From the NCBI RefSeq assembly GCF_005281615.1, contig NZ_SZZM01000001.1, positions 186,272 to 250,271 on the forward strand: a stretch of 64,000 bases of DNA, in the 5' to 3' direction. A model generated the notes under the pieces. That model worked only from the letters and a program-made list of their open reading frames with translations, made no database searches and was not told where the DNA came from. This document shows positions 8,935 through 17,830 of this stretch, piece after piece; position 1 is the first letter of the stretch; each line of letters starts with the position of its first letter. This DNA comes from Rhodoligotrophos defluvii. Its GTDB lineage: Bacteria; Pseudomonadota; Alphaproteobacteria; Rhizobiales; Im1. The translations under genes were made by a program, and so were the position numbers.

Positions 8935-9141
8935 TGGGGATTGGACGGGTACATCATTGGGCAAGGCAGGTGGGGAATCACCATCCAGATTTCAACTGTC
9001 TCTTCTGCCTTCGGCCGTGCAACAAAGATCGGCCCTGATCCGGCGCAGCGGCGAGCCGCGCAGCTGCGGGCGGCGCAGCGGAGGGCACGAGATAGCCGAA
9101 ACCGATCCACGCGATTCCGCAACGCCCCGCCTTGCCCGCGC

Positions 9142-9918
9142 TCATTGCAGCGCCTCCAAGTCACCGCAGATGCTGATCGCCTGTCCGGAGATGGAGGCGC
9201 CGTGGGGCGAGGCCAGATAGACGGCCATATCGGCCAGTTCGCTCGTCGGCACCAGTTTACGCATCGACACGAGCGCCAGGGCTGCTGCCTCCTGCTCATC
9301 GGCGGTGATGCCGCGCGCGGCGGCCTTGCTGGCGAAGACCTTGCGGATGCGCTCCCCGTCCACGAGGCCTGGCAACAGCGCGTTGGCGCGAACGCCATCC
9401 GGGCCGAGCTCCTTGGCAAGCGACTTGGTGAAGCCGACGACGGCCCATTTGGAGGCGGCGTAAGGCGTGCGCAGCGCGAAGCCGAGCCGGCCGGCCGCCG
9501 ACGACATGTTCAGAATGCTGGCATTGGCGCTCCTGCGCAAATGGCGGACGGCGAGCCGGGTCAGATTGAACTGGCCGGAAATATTGACCGCCAGCGTCCG
9601 GTCCCATTCCTCCGGGTCGAGCGTTTCCACATTGGCCGTCGGTCCCGCGATTCCCGCATTGTTGATGAGGCAATCGAGGCCGCCGAGCGTGTCGATGCAG
9701 CGGTCGAACCATGAGGACGCGGCCGCCCGATCGGCCACATCGCACGGCGCCGAGGCGATCTCCGGGTCCGTTGCCTTCAAGGCATCGAGCGCATTCCGGT
9801 CGACATCTCCAATGAAGACGCGCGCCCCTTCCCGCACGAATGCCCGCGCCATCTCGAGTCCTATGCCCGAGGCTGCCCCCGAAATGGCCACCCGCAGGCC
9901 CGAAATACCCATATCCAT
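9142..9918 (-). CDS. Short-chain dehydrogenase/reductase
   Basis: This is an NAD(P)-dependent oxidoreductase of the classical SDR fold, 258 residues. The cofactor motif GAASGIG is near residue 12, followed by NNAG (CLINNAGIAG), the catalytic serine in MSSAAG and YAASK. An acidic residue after the second strand (FIGDVDRN) suggests NAD rather than NADP. The start ATG 9918 has GGGAGGGAG upstream. It is the last gene of the iclR-SDR-SDR operon, 20 bases after the previous SDR, and probably oxidises a hydroxyl intermediate of the divergent hydantoinase-type pathway. Confidence 0.9.
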   Translation of the reverse strand: MDMGISGLRVAISGAASGIGLEMARAFVREGARVFIGDVDRNALDALKATDPEIASAPCDVADRAAASSWFDRCIDTLGGLDCLINNAGIAGPTANVETLDPEEWDRTLAVNISGQFNLTRLAVRHLRRSANASILNMSSAAGRLGFALRTPYAASKWAVVGFTKSLAKELGPDGVRANALLPGLVDGERIRKVFASKAAARGITADEQEAAALALVSMRKLVPTSELADMAVYLASPHGASISGQAISICGDLEALQ

Positions 9919-9938
9919 GCGCTCGAACTCCCTCCCGT

Positions 9939-10739
9939 TCAGGCGGTGTTGCGCCAATACTCCGCTATCTTGTCCGCATGGGCCGGATCGTCGGCGCGGA
10001 CGAAGCTGCCGGTCTCGATCTCCGCCGATGCAAGCCACACGAGGAACCGCGCGGATTGGCGCGGCGAGATCAGCAGCCCTTCGCGTTTCAGCCTTTCCAG
10101 CCGCGTGATCATCTGGTTCGCCACCCCGGGCCGCGTGTCGGCGAGGTTCTGCCGCACGATGTCGGTGTCGACGACGCCGGGATGTGCGGAGAGCACGGTG
10201 ACGCCGCTATCCGCTGCTTCGGCAGCGAGAACCGCCGAAAACTGCACGACAGCGGCCTTCGCCGCGCTGTAGGCGGACAGCCCCGGCTGGACGTGTTTCG
10301 CCAGGCCGGAGGCGACGTTGATGATCCGACCCCGGCCGGCCGACTTCATCAGCGGAACGATACGCCTGCAGACCAGGAACGTACCCGTCAGGTTCGCAGC
10401 GATGGTATGGTGCCAGTCGTCCAGCGGCAGGTTCTCTACCTCGTTCACCAGCGGCTGCATGCCGGCGCAATTGAGAAGCACGTCGCAGCGCCCGCCCAAT
10501 TCCTGGACCGCGGCGGCAAGCGCATCGGCGGTCGCCGGATCGGCGACGTCCCCGGTCACGGCCCGGCAATGTCCGCCCGCACCGGCAATGGACCGGGCAA
10601 GGTCTTCGAGCTCGGTGGCAGAGCGTGCATTGGCAACCACCCGGTAGCCGCGCTCGGCGAATGCCTCGGCGCACGCCCGACCGATGCCTTTGCTGGCTCC
10701 AGTGACGATCGCAACCGGCATGTCGTCTGTTGTGTTCAT
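9939..10739 (-). CDS. Short-chain dehydrogenase/reductase
   Basis: This second SDR of the operon has 266 residues and starts at ATG 10739, overlapping the iclR stop by four bases (ATGA). Motifs are GASKGIG near residue 15, NCAG in place of NNAG, the catalytic serine in NVASGL and YSAAK. The region after strand two (VVANARSATEL) is more typical of NADP binding, so the two SDRs may use different cofactors. The C-terminus ends in a short tail (DPAHADKIAEYWRNTA) seen in some SDR subgroups. Its substrate cannot be read from sequence. Confidence 0.9.
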   Translation of the reverse strand: MNTTDDMPVAIVTGASKGIGRACAEAFAERGYRVVANARSATELEDLARSIAGAGGHCRAVTGDVADPATADALAAAVQELGGRCDVLLNCAGMQPLVNEVENLPLDDWHHTIAANLTGTFLVCRRIVPLMKSAGRGRIINVASGLAKHVQPGLSAYSAAKAAVVQFSAVLAAEAADSGVTVLSAHPGVVDTDIVRQNLADTRPGVANQMITRLERLKREGLLISPRQSARFLVWLASAEIETGSFVRADDPAHADKIAEYWRNTA

Positions 10740-11596
10740 TTCGACCTCTGCATGGGAAGTGACGCCGAGATGTCGGCGGCTGCCTGCTTCAGCAGCGACA
10801 GGTGCTTCTCGCCGGGATCGCCCGGAAGGTCGTCGATCGAGGCGACGGTTGCCAGCGTTCCGAAGAGCTTGCCGCGGTGGTCGAAAATCGGCACGGCCGC
10901 CGCGTTGATCCCGGACATGATCTCGCCGGGCGCGATCGCCCATCCGCGCTCGCGCGCCTTCGCAACTTCGAGGCGCAGCTTCTCCGGGTCGACGATCGTG
11001 GCGGGGGTGCGCGGCGTCAGCGGCTCGGCCAGGGTCGCGGCAAGCAGCGAAGGATCGCCGAAGGCGAGCACGATCTTGCCCTGGGCGCTGTTATGCAGGC
11101 GGAGCGGGCTCCCGACCGTGATGCTGAAGGTAACCTCGCCTCGCCCCTGCACCTGTTCGATGGCAAAGAGGCGGCCGCGGTCGACCTGTGACAGGACGAT
11201 CGAGAAGCCCAGCGCGTCGCGCAACCGCTCCATGATCGGGCGGCTCACGCTCAGGAAATCGTATTCGGTGGCCACTGCGTTGCCCACCTGCACGAACCGG
11301 ACCCCGACCATGTAGCGCTGCGTGTCTTCCTCCTGCGCGACATAGCCCAGTTCCTCCAACGCCTTAAGATAGCGGTGGACCCGGTTCTTCGAGGTGCCGA
11401 GTTCCTTGGCGAGGTCGGTGACGCGTCCGAATTTTCCACCGAACGCCAGCTTCTCCAACAGCCCGATGGCGATCCTCACCGCCTGGATGCTGTCCGGCCC
11501 CCCAGCCTCCTTCAGCGTCGTCTTCGGCATCTTCCCCAGGCCCCGACATCCTCGTTGCGATTCACTGCCGGGCAGCTTGACAACAGCACGGCTCAT
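10736..11596 (-). CDS. IclR family transcriptional regulator
   Basis: The product has 286 residues with an N-terminal winged helix (LAKELGTSKNRVHRYLKALEELGY, about residues 63-86) and a C-terminal GAF-like effector domain ending in LGTLATVAS. An internal ATG at 11530 (MPKTTLKEAG) is an alternative start that would remove 22 residues not needed by the fold. The gene is divergent from hyuA across 63 bases containing a perfect palindrome. It most likely controls both the iclR-SDR-SDR operon and the hyuAB-cupin-TRAP operon in response to a small acid. Confidence 0.92.
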   Translation of the reverse strand: MSRAVVKLPGSESQRGCRGLGKMPKTTLKEAGGPDSIQAVRIAIGLLEKLAFGGKFGRVTDLAKELGTSKNRVHRYLKALEELGYVAQEEDTQRYMVGVRFVQVGNAVATEYDFLSVSRPIMERLRDALGFSIVLSQVDRGRLFAIEQVQGRGEVTFSITVGSPLRLHNSAQGKIVLAFGDPSLLAATLAEPLTPRTPATIVDPEKLRLEVAKARERGWAIAPGEIMSGINAAAVPIFDHRGKLFGTLATVASIDDLPGDPGEKHLSLLKQAAADISASLPMQRSK

Positions 11597-11624
11597 ATCA
11601 CAAGATTAACAAAAATCAAACACC

Positions 11625-11641
11625 GTTCTATTGATTAGAAC
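11625..11641. promoter_or_regulatory. Palindromic operator, probable IclR site
   Basis: GTTCTA and TAGAAC form a perfect six-base inverted repeat with spacer TTGAT, in the 63-base region between the divergent iclR and hyuA starts. Size and position fit an IclR dimer site. The surrounding AT-rich DNA (11600-11640) is the probable location of both promoters. Confidence 0.6.
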
Positions 11642-11659
11642 AAACGGGGTGGAGGCGGA

Positions 11660-13744
11660 ATGGCGGGCGACATTTCCCTGGCCGTCGACATCGGAGGCAC
11701 CTTCACAGACATCGTGCTCCGGAAGGGGAATGACATCTTCCTCGAGAAGACGCTGACCACGCACGAGGATTTGCTTGTCGGGTTCTTCACCGGCGTGGAC
11801 GCGGCCATGGCCCGTGCCGGCCTGCAGGCCGGCGAGATGAACGGGCCGATCATTCACGCCACGACCGTGGTCACCAACGCCCTAATCGAGCGGACCGGCG
11901 CGCCGACCGCCATGGTCTTCACCCGCGGCTTCAAGGACATCCTGCGCATCCGAGACGAACGCCGCTATGACATGTACGACCCGCAGATCGAGTTTCCGCG
12001 ACCGCTGGTCGATGCCGATCACACCTTCACCGTCAATGAGCGCATCTACGCCGACGGCACGGTCGGCCGCGCGGTCGACGACGCCGAGATCGACATGCTC
12101 TGCGAGGAGCTGGCCCGGCTGGGCATCGCCTCGGTCGGCGTGTGCCTGCTCCACAGCTATCGCAACCCGACCAACGAACGTGCGGTTGCCGCGGGAATTC
12201 GCAAGCGGCTTCCCGAAATCCATGTTTCGCTGTCGTCCGACATCGCGCCGCAGATCAGGGAGTATCTGCGTGCTTCGACGACAGCGGCCAACGCCTATGC
12301 GGTCCCGATCACCAAGCCCTATCTCGACAAGTTGGAGCGCACGCTGAGGGCGCGCGGATTCCCGAGCAACGCATTGATCATGCTCAGCTCCGGCGGCGTC
12401 GTCGCGCCGTCGACGGCAGGGCGGCTGCCCGTCCGCATGATCGAAAGCGGCCCCGCCGCCGGCGCGCTTGGCGCCACCCACGCCTCAAAGACGCTGTCCT
12501 TCGCCGACATCATTGCCTTCGACATGGGCGGCACGACCGCCAAGGTCTGCTTGATCCGCGACGCGAAACCGCTCGTCAGCGGCTATTTCGAGATCGACCG
12601 GATGTATCGCTTCAAGGAGGGAAGCGGTCTGCCGGTGACGGTGCCCTGCATCGATCTCATCGAGATCGGGGCCGGCGGCGGCAGTATCGCCTCCATCGAC
12701 CCGCTGGGGCTGCTGAAAGTCGGCCCGCGCAGCGCCGGCTCGCGCCCCGGTCCGGCCTGCTACGGCCGCGGCGGCATCGACCCGACCGTGACCGACGCCA
12801 ATGTCGTGCTCGGCACGATCGATGCGGGAAATTTCCTCGGCGGCAGCATGCCTCTCGATGCGGATGCCGCGGGGCGTGCACTGGAGAGCATTGCCGGTCC
12901 GCTCCGGACGGATGCCATCGGCGCCGCACGCGGTGTCTATCGGCTCGTGTGCGAAACGATGGCTTCGGCCGTCCGCGCGCACGCGGCCGAGCGCGGCGTC
13001 GACTATCGCGGTGTACCGATGCTCGCCTTCGGCGGCGCCGGCCCGGTCCATGCCTGCGAGGTCGCCTCGCTGCTGAAGAGCCGGACCGTGATCTTCCCGC
13101 CGCTGGCCAGTGTCTATTCGGCATTCGGCAGCCTGGTCACGCCGCCGCGTCTCGACCTGGTGCGCAGCGCGCTGCAGCCGCTTTCGGAGGTGGACTGGGA
13201 CGCGGTGGAAAAGACGTTTTCCGAGCTCGAGGACGAAGGGCGGGACGCGCTGAGGGAGGCGGGCTGCCCGGACGCCAGCATCCGCTTCCGCTACGCCGCC
13301 GATCTTCGCTACGTAGGCCAGCACTACGACCTCCTGGTCGAGCTCGATCAGCGCCCGGCCGGCCAAGACGCCGCCGAGCACATCCGCCAGCGATTCCATA
13401 GCGACTATGTCAGGCGCTACCGCGTCACGCCCGACGGCGTCGACGTCGAAGTCGTCAACTGGAGGCTGACGGCGATCGGCTCCGAGGACCGCGTCCCGGA
13501 GATCAAGCTGACAGCGGACGCCCGGTCTGGGCGCGTGCGCATGCGCAAGGTTCATCTGTGGAACGATGGAGAGGACGTTCGGGTGATCGCGCGCTCCGAA
13601 CTGGCTTCGCTCGGCAGGCTGCAAGGACCGCTGATCATCGAGGAGGCGGAGACCACGCTCGTGATACCGCCGGACTGGTGCGTACAGGCCGGGGCGCTGG
13701 GCGCCGTGATGGCCAACCGTCTCGGTCAGGAGCAGATCCAGTGA
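11660..13744 (+). CDS. hyuA: Hydantoinase/oxoprolinase family protein, HyuA-type subunit
   Basis: This is the ATP-binding subunit of the HyuA/HyuB superfamily, which includes N-methylhydantoinase, 5-oxoprolinase, caprolactamase and acetone or acetophenone carboxylases. The product has 694 residues. The actin-like phosphate motif DIGGTFTD lies at residues 10-17, HATTVVTNALIER is near 72, and FDMGGTTAKVCL opens the second domain near 291. GGAGGCGGA lies just before the ATG. The stop overlaps hyuB. No small third subunit of acetone carboxylase type is adjacent, so ATP-dependent ring opening or amide hydrolysis is more likely than carboxylation. Confidence 0.93.
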   Translation: MAGDISLAVDIGGTFTDIVLRKGNDIFLEKTLTTHEDLLVGFFTGVDAAMARAGLQAGEMNGPIIHATTVVTNALIERTGAPTAMVFTRGFKDILRIRDERRYDMYDPQIEFPRPLVDADHTFTVNERIYADGTVGRAVDDAEIDMLCEELARLGIASVGVCLLHSYRNPTNERAVAAGIRKRLPEIHVSLSSDIAPQIREYLRASTTAANAYAVPITKPYLDKLERTLRARGFPSNALIMLSSGGVVAPSTAGRLPVRMIESGPAAGALGATHASKTLSFADIIAFDMGGTTAKVCLIRDAKPLVSGYFEIDRMYRFKEGSGLPVTVPCIDLIEIGAGGGSIASIDPLGLLKVGPRSAGSRPGPACYGRGGIDPTVTDANVVLGTIDAGNFLGGSMPLDADAAGRALESIAGPLRTDAIGAARGVYRLVCETMASAVRAHAAERGVDYRGVPMLAFGGAGPVHACEVASLLKSRTVIFPPLASVYSAFGSLVTPPRLDLVRSALQPLSEVDWDAVEKTFSELEDEGRDALREAGCPDASIRFRYAADLRYVGQHYDLLVELDQRPAGQDAAEHIRQRFHSDYVRRYRVTPDGVDVEVVNWRLTAIGSEDRVPEIKLTADARSGRVRMRKVHLWNDGEDVRVIARSELASLGRLQGPLIIEEAETTLVIPPDWCVQAGALGAVMANRLGQEQIQ

Positions 13745-15372
13745 TCGACTCCATCGCGCTCGAACTGATGTGGTCGCACCTGCGCAGCGTCGTGACGGAG
13801 CAGGCGAAGGCCATGCAGCGCATCGCCTTCAGCCCTGTCGTCCGTGAGGCAGGCGACCTGGCCTACGCGCTGTTCGACGCGCGTGGCCGGATCGTCGCCC
13901 AGGCCGACACCGGCACGCCCGGCCATATCAACTGTCTGGCCTTCACGGGCAAATATCTGCACGACAATTTCGGCTCAGAACTCGAGCCGGGTGACGTGAT
14001 GATCACCAACGACCCGTGGCTGGGCGCGGGGCATTTCTTCGACATCGCGATCGTGGCCCCGGTGTTCCGCAACGGCCGGCTGCTCGGATATGTGGGATCG
14101 ACAAACCACCATACCGACATCGGCGGGACGGGCGTCAGTATCGCCGGCGTCGACGTCCATGAGGAGGGCCTGTGGATCCCGCCGGCAAAGCTTTACGAAG
14201 CCGGCAAGCCCAACAGGGTCCTGCACGACATGATCCTGCGCAATGTGCGCACGCCGGACCTGCTTTCCGGCGACCTCGCCGCGCAGGTCGCGAGCGCACG
14301 ATCCGGTGGGGAGGAGATCATCGAGCTGTGCGAACGGCACGGGATGGAGAACATCGAAGCCCTGTCCGACAACATCGTCGCGCTTTCCGAAACAGCCATG
14401 CGCGAAGCCATCCGGGCGTGCCCCTCCGGCGCCTGGACCGGAAGGACCTCCTTCGACGTCAACGGCGATCTCGAGATCGAGCTCGTGGCAACCGTCAACA
14501 TCGACGGCGATGCGGGCGAGATCCTCGTCGATTTCACCGGGTCGAGCAGCCAGGTCGATCGCGGCATCAACGTGGTGCTCAACTATACTCACGCCTATTC
14601 GACCTTCGCTGTCCGCTCCTGCCTGACGCCGGACCTTCCGAACAATTTCGGCAGCATGGCGCCGGTGAAGGTGAAAGCGCCGAAGGGCAGTATCGTGAAC
14701 TGCGAGTATCCGGCACCGGTCGCGGCGCGGCATATCGTCGGCATGTATGTACCGATGCCGATCCTCAAGGCGCTGCATGGCGTCGTGCCGGACCGGGTGC
14801 TGGCCGAAGGCCCCGGGGCCGTGTGGTCGGCACAGGTCAAAGGGCGCGATGCCGATGGCCGCAGCTATACATCGAGCCAGTTTTCCTTTGCCGGCGGCAT
14901 GGGTGCGCGCATGGCGAAGCCCGGGCCGGATGCGACCTGCTATCCGACGGGCATCGGCGCAACTCCCCTGGAGGTCCTGGAGATGGAGGCGCCGGTGGTG
15001 TTCCATCACCGCGAGATCAGGCCGGGCTCGGGCGGGGTGGGACGCAGCCCCGGCGGCAACGGCCAGATCATCGAGTTTGGCGTGAGGACCGGGCGCCCGT
15101 GGAATCTCATCTTCTCCGCAACCGGCGTCTCGCAGGCCCCCGAGGGGCTGGACGGCGGCGGCAATGGCAGTCCGGGCAAGCTTCTGGTCAACGGCAAGAC
15201 GTGGGTGGGCACCGGCCGCAGCCGGATGCAGCCGGACGACGTGGTGCGGATGGAAACGCCCGGTGGCGGCGGGTTCGGGGCCGCGCCGCAGGATGCAGGC
15301 ACACAAAATCAAGCGAGAGGAAATGCGAATGAGCCGCAGGAAGGCGCTGAGATGGAGGGATCTTCCCACTAA
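13741..15372 (+). CDS. hyuB: Hydantoinase/oxoprolinase family protein, HyuB-type subunit
   Basis: This partner subunit carries the substrate site of the HyuAB enzyme. I start it at GTG 13741 (VIDSIALELMW), which overlaps the hyuA stop by four bases and gives 543 residues. Family blocks include SPVVREAGDLAYALFDARG, GDVMITNDPWLGAGH and STNHHTDIGG. The C-terminal Gly-rich block TPGGGGFGAAP is typical. Upstream open frame belongs to the shadow of hyuA. The 3' end overlaps the bicupin by 44 bases, so the three products are probably made in step. Confidence 0.93.
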   Translation: MIDSIALELMWSHLRSVVTEQAKAMQRIAFSPVVREAGDLAYALFDARGRIVAQADTGTPGHINCLAFTGKYLHDNFGSELEPGDVMITNDPWLGAGHFFDIAIVAPVFRNGRLLGYVGSTNHHTDIGGTGVSIAGVDVHEEGLWIPPAKLYEAGKPNRVLHDMILRNVRTPDLLSGDLAAQVASARSGGEEIIELCERHGMENIEALSDNIVALSETAMREAIRACPSGAWTGRTSFDVNGDLEIELVATVNIDGDAGEILVDFTGSSSQVDRGINVVLNYTHAYSTFAVRSCLTPDLPNNFGSMAPVKVKAPKGSIVNCEYPAPVAARHIVGMYVPMPILKALHGVVPDRVLAEGPGAVWSAQVKGRDADGRSYTSSQFSFAGGMGARMAKPGPDATCYPTGIGATPLEVLEMEAPVVFHHREIRPGSGGVGRSPGGNGQIIEFGVRTGRPWNLIFSATGVSQAPEGLDGGGNGSPGKLLVNGKTWVGTGRSRMQPDDVVRMETPGGGGFGAAPQDAGTQNQARGNANEPQEGAEMEGSSH

Positions 15373-16141
15373 GGAAGTTCTCGACGGCATGATGCACCGC
15401 GCCGCGTACCGGAGCGACGAGGCGCTGCTGACTTTCAACTGGATCGAGCCGGGGATGCCGCGCTGGATGCCGCACTCGCATCCGTTCGACCAAATCGTCA
15501 TCACCGTGCGCGGTACACAGATCCTCGAGATCGAGAACGAGATCCTGAGGTGTCCGGCGGGGTCGATCGCGCGCGTGCCGGCGAATGCGAAGCACACCGG
15601 CTGGCCCGAAGGCGACGAGCAGGTGCTCAACATCGACGTGTTCGCGCCGCCGCGCCCCGACTATCTTCATTTCGCCGCGCACCAGAGCGAGTATCCGCAG
15701 CCTGAGCCGGGCTACCCGGTCTATCACCAGAATCCGAGAGCGGCCCCGCCGGGCGGCAAATGGATGGAGGACACAACCGGCCTGCTCTACCGCTGGGAAG
15801 ACTTGCCGAAGACCTCGATCGAAGGCGGCAAGATGGAGCGGGCGGCCTTCCGGGGCGACCACACGCTCCTGTCGTTCAACTGGGTGCCGCCGCATACCGA
15901 GCGGATGACGCCGCACAAACACCCGTTCGACCAGCTTGTTCTCGTGATGTCGGGTTCACTGGCACTCGAGATCGAAGGCGAGGTTACCGAGTGCCCGCCC
16001 GAGTCCATCATCCGAATCCCTGCCGGCGCGACGCATACCGGCTGGGCCAACGGTGACGAACCGGTGCTCAATCTCGATGTCTTTGCTCCTGCACGTGAGG
16101 ATTATCTCCCCCTCACGAAATACCAAAAGGACTACGCATAA
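15329..16141 (+). CDS. Tandem (two-domain) cupin protein
   Basis: The product has 270 residues in two homologous cupin halves. The first has MPHSHPFDQIVITVRG and VPANAKHTGWPEGDEQVLN; the second has MTPHKHPFDQLVLVMSG and IPAGATHTGWANGDEPVLN. Each half keeps its metal-type histidines (HxHPFDQ and the later KHTGW/THTGW). I chose ATG 15329 because GAGAGGAA lies about eight bases upstream; 15323 would sit too close. No signal peptide is seen. It overlaps hyuB and precedes the TRAP genes, suggesting a metal-dependent isomerase, hydrolase or lyase acting on the HyuAB substrate or product. The reaction is not known. Confidence 0.85.
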   Translation: MSRRKALRWRDLPTKEVLDGMMHRAAYRSDEALLTFNWIEPGMPRWMPHSHPFDQIVITVRGTQILEIENEILRCPAGSIARVPANAKHTGWPEGDEQVLNIDVFAPPRPDYLHFAAHQSEYPQPEPGYPVYHQNPRAAPPGGKWMEDTTGLLYRWEDLPKTSIEGGKMERAAFRGDHTLLSFNWVPPHTERMTPHKHPFDQLVLVMSGSLALEIEGEVTECPPESIIRIPAGATHTGWANGDEPVLNLDVFAPAREDYLPLTKYQKDYA

Positions 16142-16186
16142 CACCGCCGGACGAACCGGCTGCGAGGAAACGCAAGGAGGAATGGA

Positions 16187-17176
16187 ATGAAACGGATATG
16201 TCTTTCGGTCCTGGCGTTGTCGGCTGCCACGCTGTGGACGTTCGGCGCGATGGCGCAAACAGTCGAGCTTCGGCTCGCGCACGGCTCGCCGCGCGGCCAT
16301 CAGAATGCGATGCATGCCGACATGCTGGCCGAAAAGATCAATGAGATCTCGGGCGGCGACGTCAAGGTGACCGTCTACGGCGATCGCCAGCTTGGCGACG
16401 ACGCCGACATGATACAGCTCGTCCAGTCGGGAACGGTCGACATGGCTTACGCCTCCTCGGTCAATTTTCCGCTCACGCTCAACAAGGTCGCCTTCGATGC
16501 CCTGCAGCTTCCGGGACTGGCATCGAGCTACGAGCATCTTGGGCGCATGCTGGGTTCCGAGCCGGCGATCGCGATGCTGGACTCCCTCGAAGGGGACGGT
16601 CTCAAGGGCCTCTGCTACAGCGAGGGTGGCCTGCGTCACTTCCTCAACAAGGCAAAGCCGATCAAGACGGTCGAGGACTTCAAGGGGTTGAAGACACGCA
16701 TCGTGCCGATCCCGCTGCATCGCGCGATCTGGCAACATCTCGGCGCCAATCCCGTGGGCGTTCCCTATGGCGAGGTCTACACGGCGATGCAGACCAATGT
16801 CATCGACGCGGTGGAGTTCAACGCGTCGTCCATAAACGCCGACAAGATCTACGAGAATGCGAAATACCTGACGCTGACGGCGCATTATTTCTGGCCGGGG
16901 CTGTTCTTCATGAACAAGGCCAAATATGACTCGCTGCCGCCGAAAGCGCAGGAAGCGATCGTGAAATCCTGCCGCGAACTGGTGCCTGCCTTCATGGAGA
17001 CGGCGGCCGAGGCGGAGGGCGTGCTCCTGGACAAGCTGCGCGCAGCTGGCGTCGAGGTGCATGAGTTTACCGACCGCCCGGCGCTGCTTGAAAAGACGAA
17101 GCCAGTCTTTGACGAATGGTCCGGCAAGGATCCGCTGATCGGCAAGTTCATCGCCGAAGCCAAGGAACTGGAATAG
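16187..17176 (+). CDS. dctP: TRAP transporter solute-binding protein (DctP family)
   Basis: This is the periplasmic receptor of a TRAP importer: 329 residues, full length. The signal peptide MKRICLSVLALSAATLWTFG is cleaved near GAMAQ. The mature protein begins with the family-typical VELRLAHGSPRGHQNAMHA, and KTRIVPIPLHRAIWQ supplies the arginine expected to clamp a carboxylate. AAGGAGGAATGG precedes the ATG. With dctQ and dctM downstream it forms a complete importer, presumably for a carboxylated substrate of the HyuAB-bicupin pathway. Confidence 0.94.
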   Translation: MKRICLSVLALSAATLWTFGAMAQTVELRLAHGSPRGHQNAMHADMLAEKINEISGGDVKVTVYGDRQLGDDADMIQLVQSGTVDMAYASSVNFPLTLNKVAFDALQLPGLASSYEHLGRMLGSEPAIAMLDSLEGDGLKGLCYSEGGLRHFLNKAKPIKTVEDFKGLKTRIVPIPLHRAIWQHLGANPVGVPYGEVYTAMQTNVIDAVEFNASSINADKIYENAKYLTLTAHYFWPGLFFMNKAKYDSLPPKAQEAIVKSCRELVPAFMETAAEAEGVLLDKLRAAGVEVHEFTDRPALLEKTKPVFDEWSGKDPLIGKFIAEAKELE

Positions 17177-17233
17177 TCCGCAGGACCGCGCCGGTCGAAG
17201 GGCTGGCGCGACGTCTTCTCCGGAGAGGGCACC

Positions 17234-17827
17234 ATGGGCTTATCCGAGCGCAAGACGGCATCGTCCTTCGCCGAACGGCTGCTGCGCGTCTACAACCTTG
17301 CGGTGACTGCGATCGGCGTCGTGCTGATGACCACCATCGTGGCCGTCATGGGGTCCCAGGTGTTCTTCCGCTACGTCCTCAACGACTCGCTCATCTGGGC
17401 CGAGGAATTCAGCAGCTACATGCTGGTCCTGATTTCATTTCTGCTGCTGGGCGCGGCGTTCCAGCGCGGGGAGATGATGAATATCGAGCTGCTGATGGCA
17501 CGCCTGCCGCCGCGCCTCCGTGCGGCGGCCAACGTCCCCATCTCCCTAGCCATGATAGGCTTCCTGCTGGTGCTCAGCTACTACAGCTATCGCTTCGCGC
17601 TGCTCAACCGTACAACGAGCATCCCCGCGCTTGATTTCATCATTTCATCGCTGACGGGCGAGACCCGCACGGTGGTGGTATCGCGCTTCTGGCTCTACCT
17701 GACCCTCCCAATCGGCATGTGCATCCTGGCGCTCCATCTGGCCGTCGCGATGATGCGCGATCTCGCCGTAGCCGTGGGACGGATGTCGCCGGCCGATCAA
17801 CCACGGTACGCCGACGCAGGGGATTGA
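17234..17827 (+). CDS. dctQ: TRAP transporter small membrane subunit (DctQ family)
   Basis: The product has 197 residues with four predicted membrane segments, including IGVVLMTTIVAVMGSQVFFR, and the DctQ signature SLIWAEEFSSYMLV. The loop between segments three and four is longer than usual (ALLNRTTSIPALDF), a trait of some alphaproteobacterial members. It lies 57 bases after dctP and three bases before dctM. It pairs with the large subunit in the inner membrane. Confidence 0.92.
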   Translation: MGLSERKTASSFAERLLRVYNLAVTAIGVVLMTTIVAVMGSQVFFRYVLNDSLIWAEEFSSYMLVLISFLLLGAAFQRGEMMNIELLMARLPPRLRAAANVPISLAMIGFLLVLSYYSYRFALLNRTTSIPALDFIISSLTGETRTVVVSRFWLYLTLPIGMCILALHLAVAMMRDLAVAVGRMSPADQPRYADAGD

Positions 17828-17830
17828 GCC

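Noticed and set aside
11660-15372. Acetone carboxylase
   Set aside because: HyuA and HyuB are related to it, but the small third subunit is missing and a cupin and TRAP importer follow instead.
13975-15633. Minus-strand frame of 552 codons across hyuB and the cupin
   Set aside because: It is antisense to two overlapping recognised genes and has no recognisable domain.
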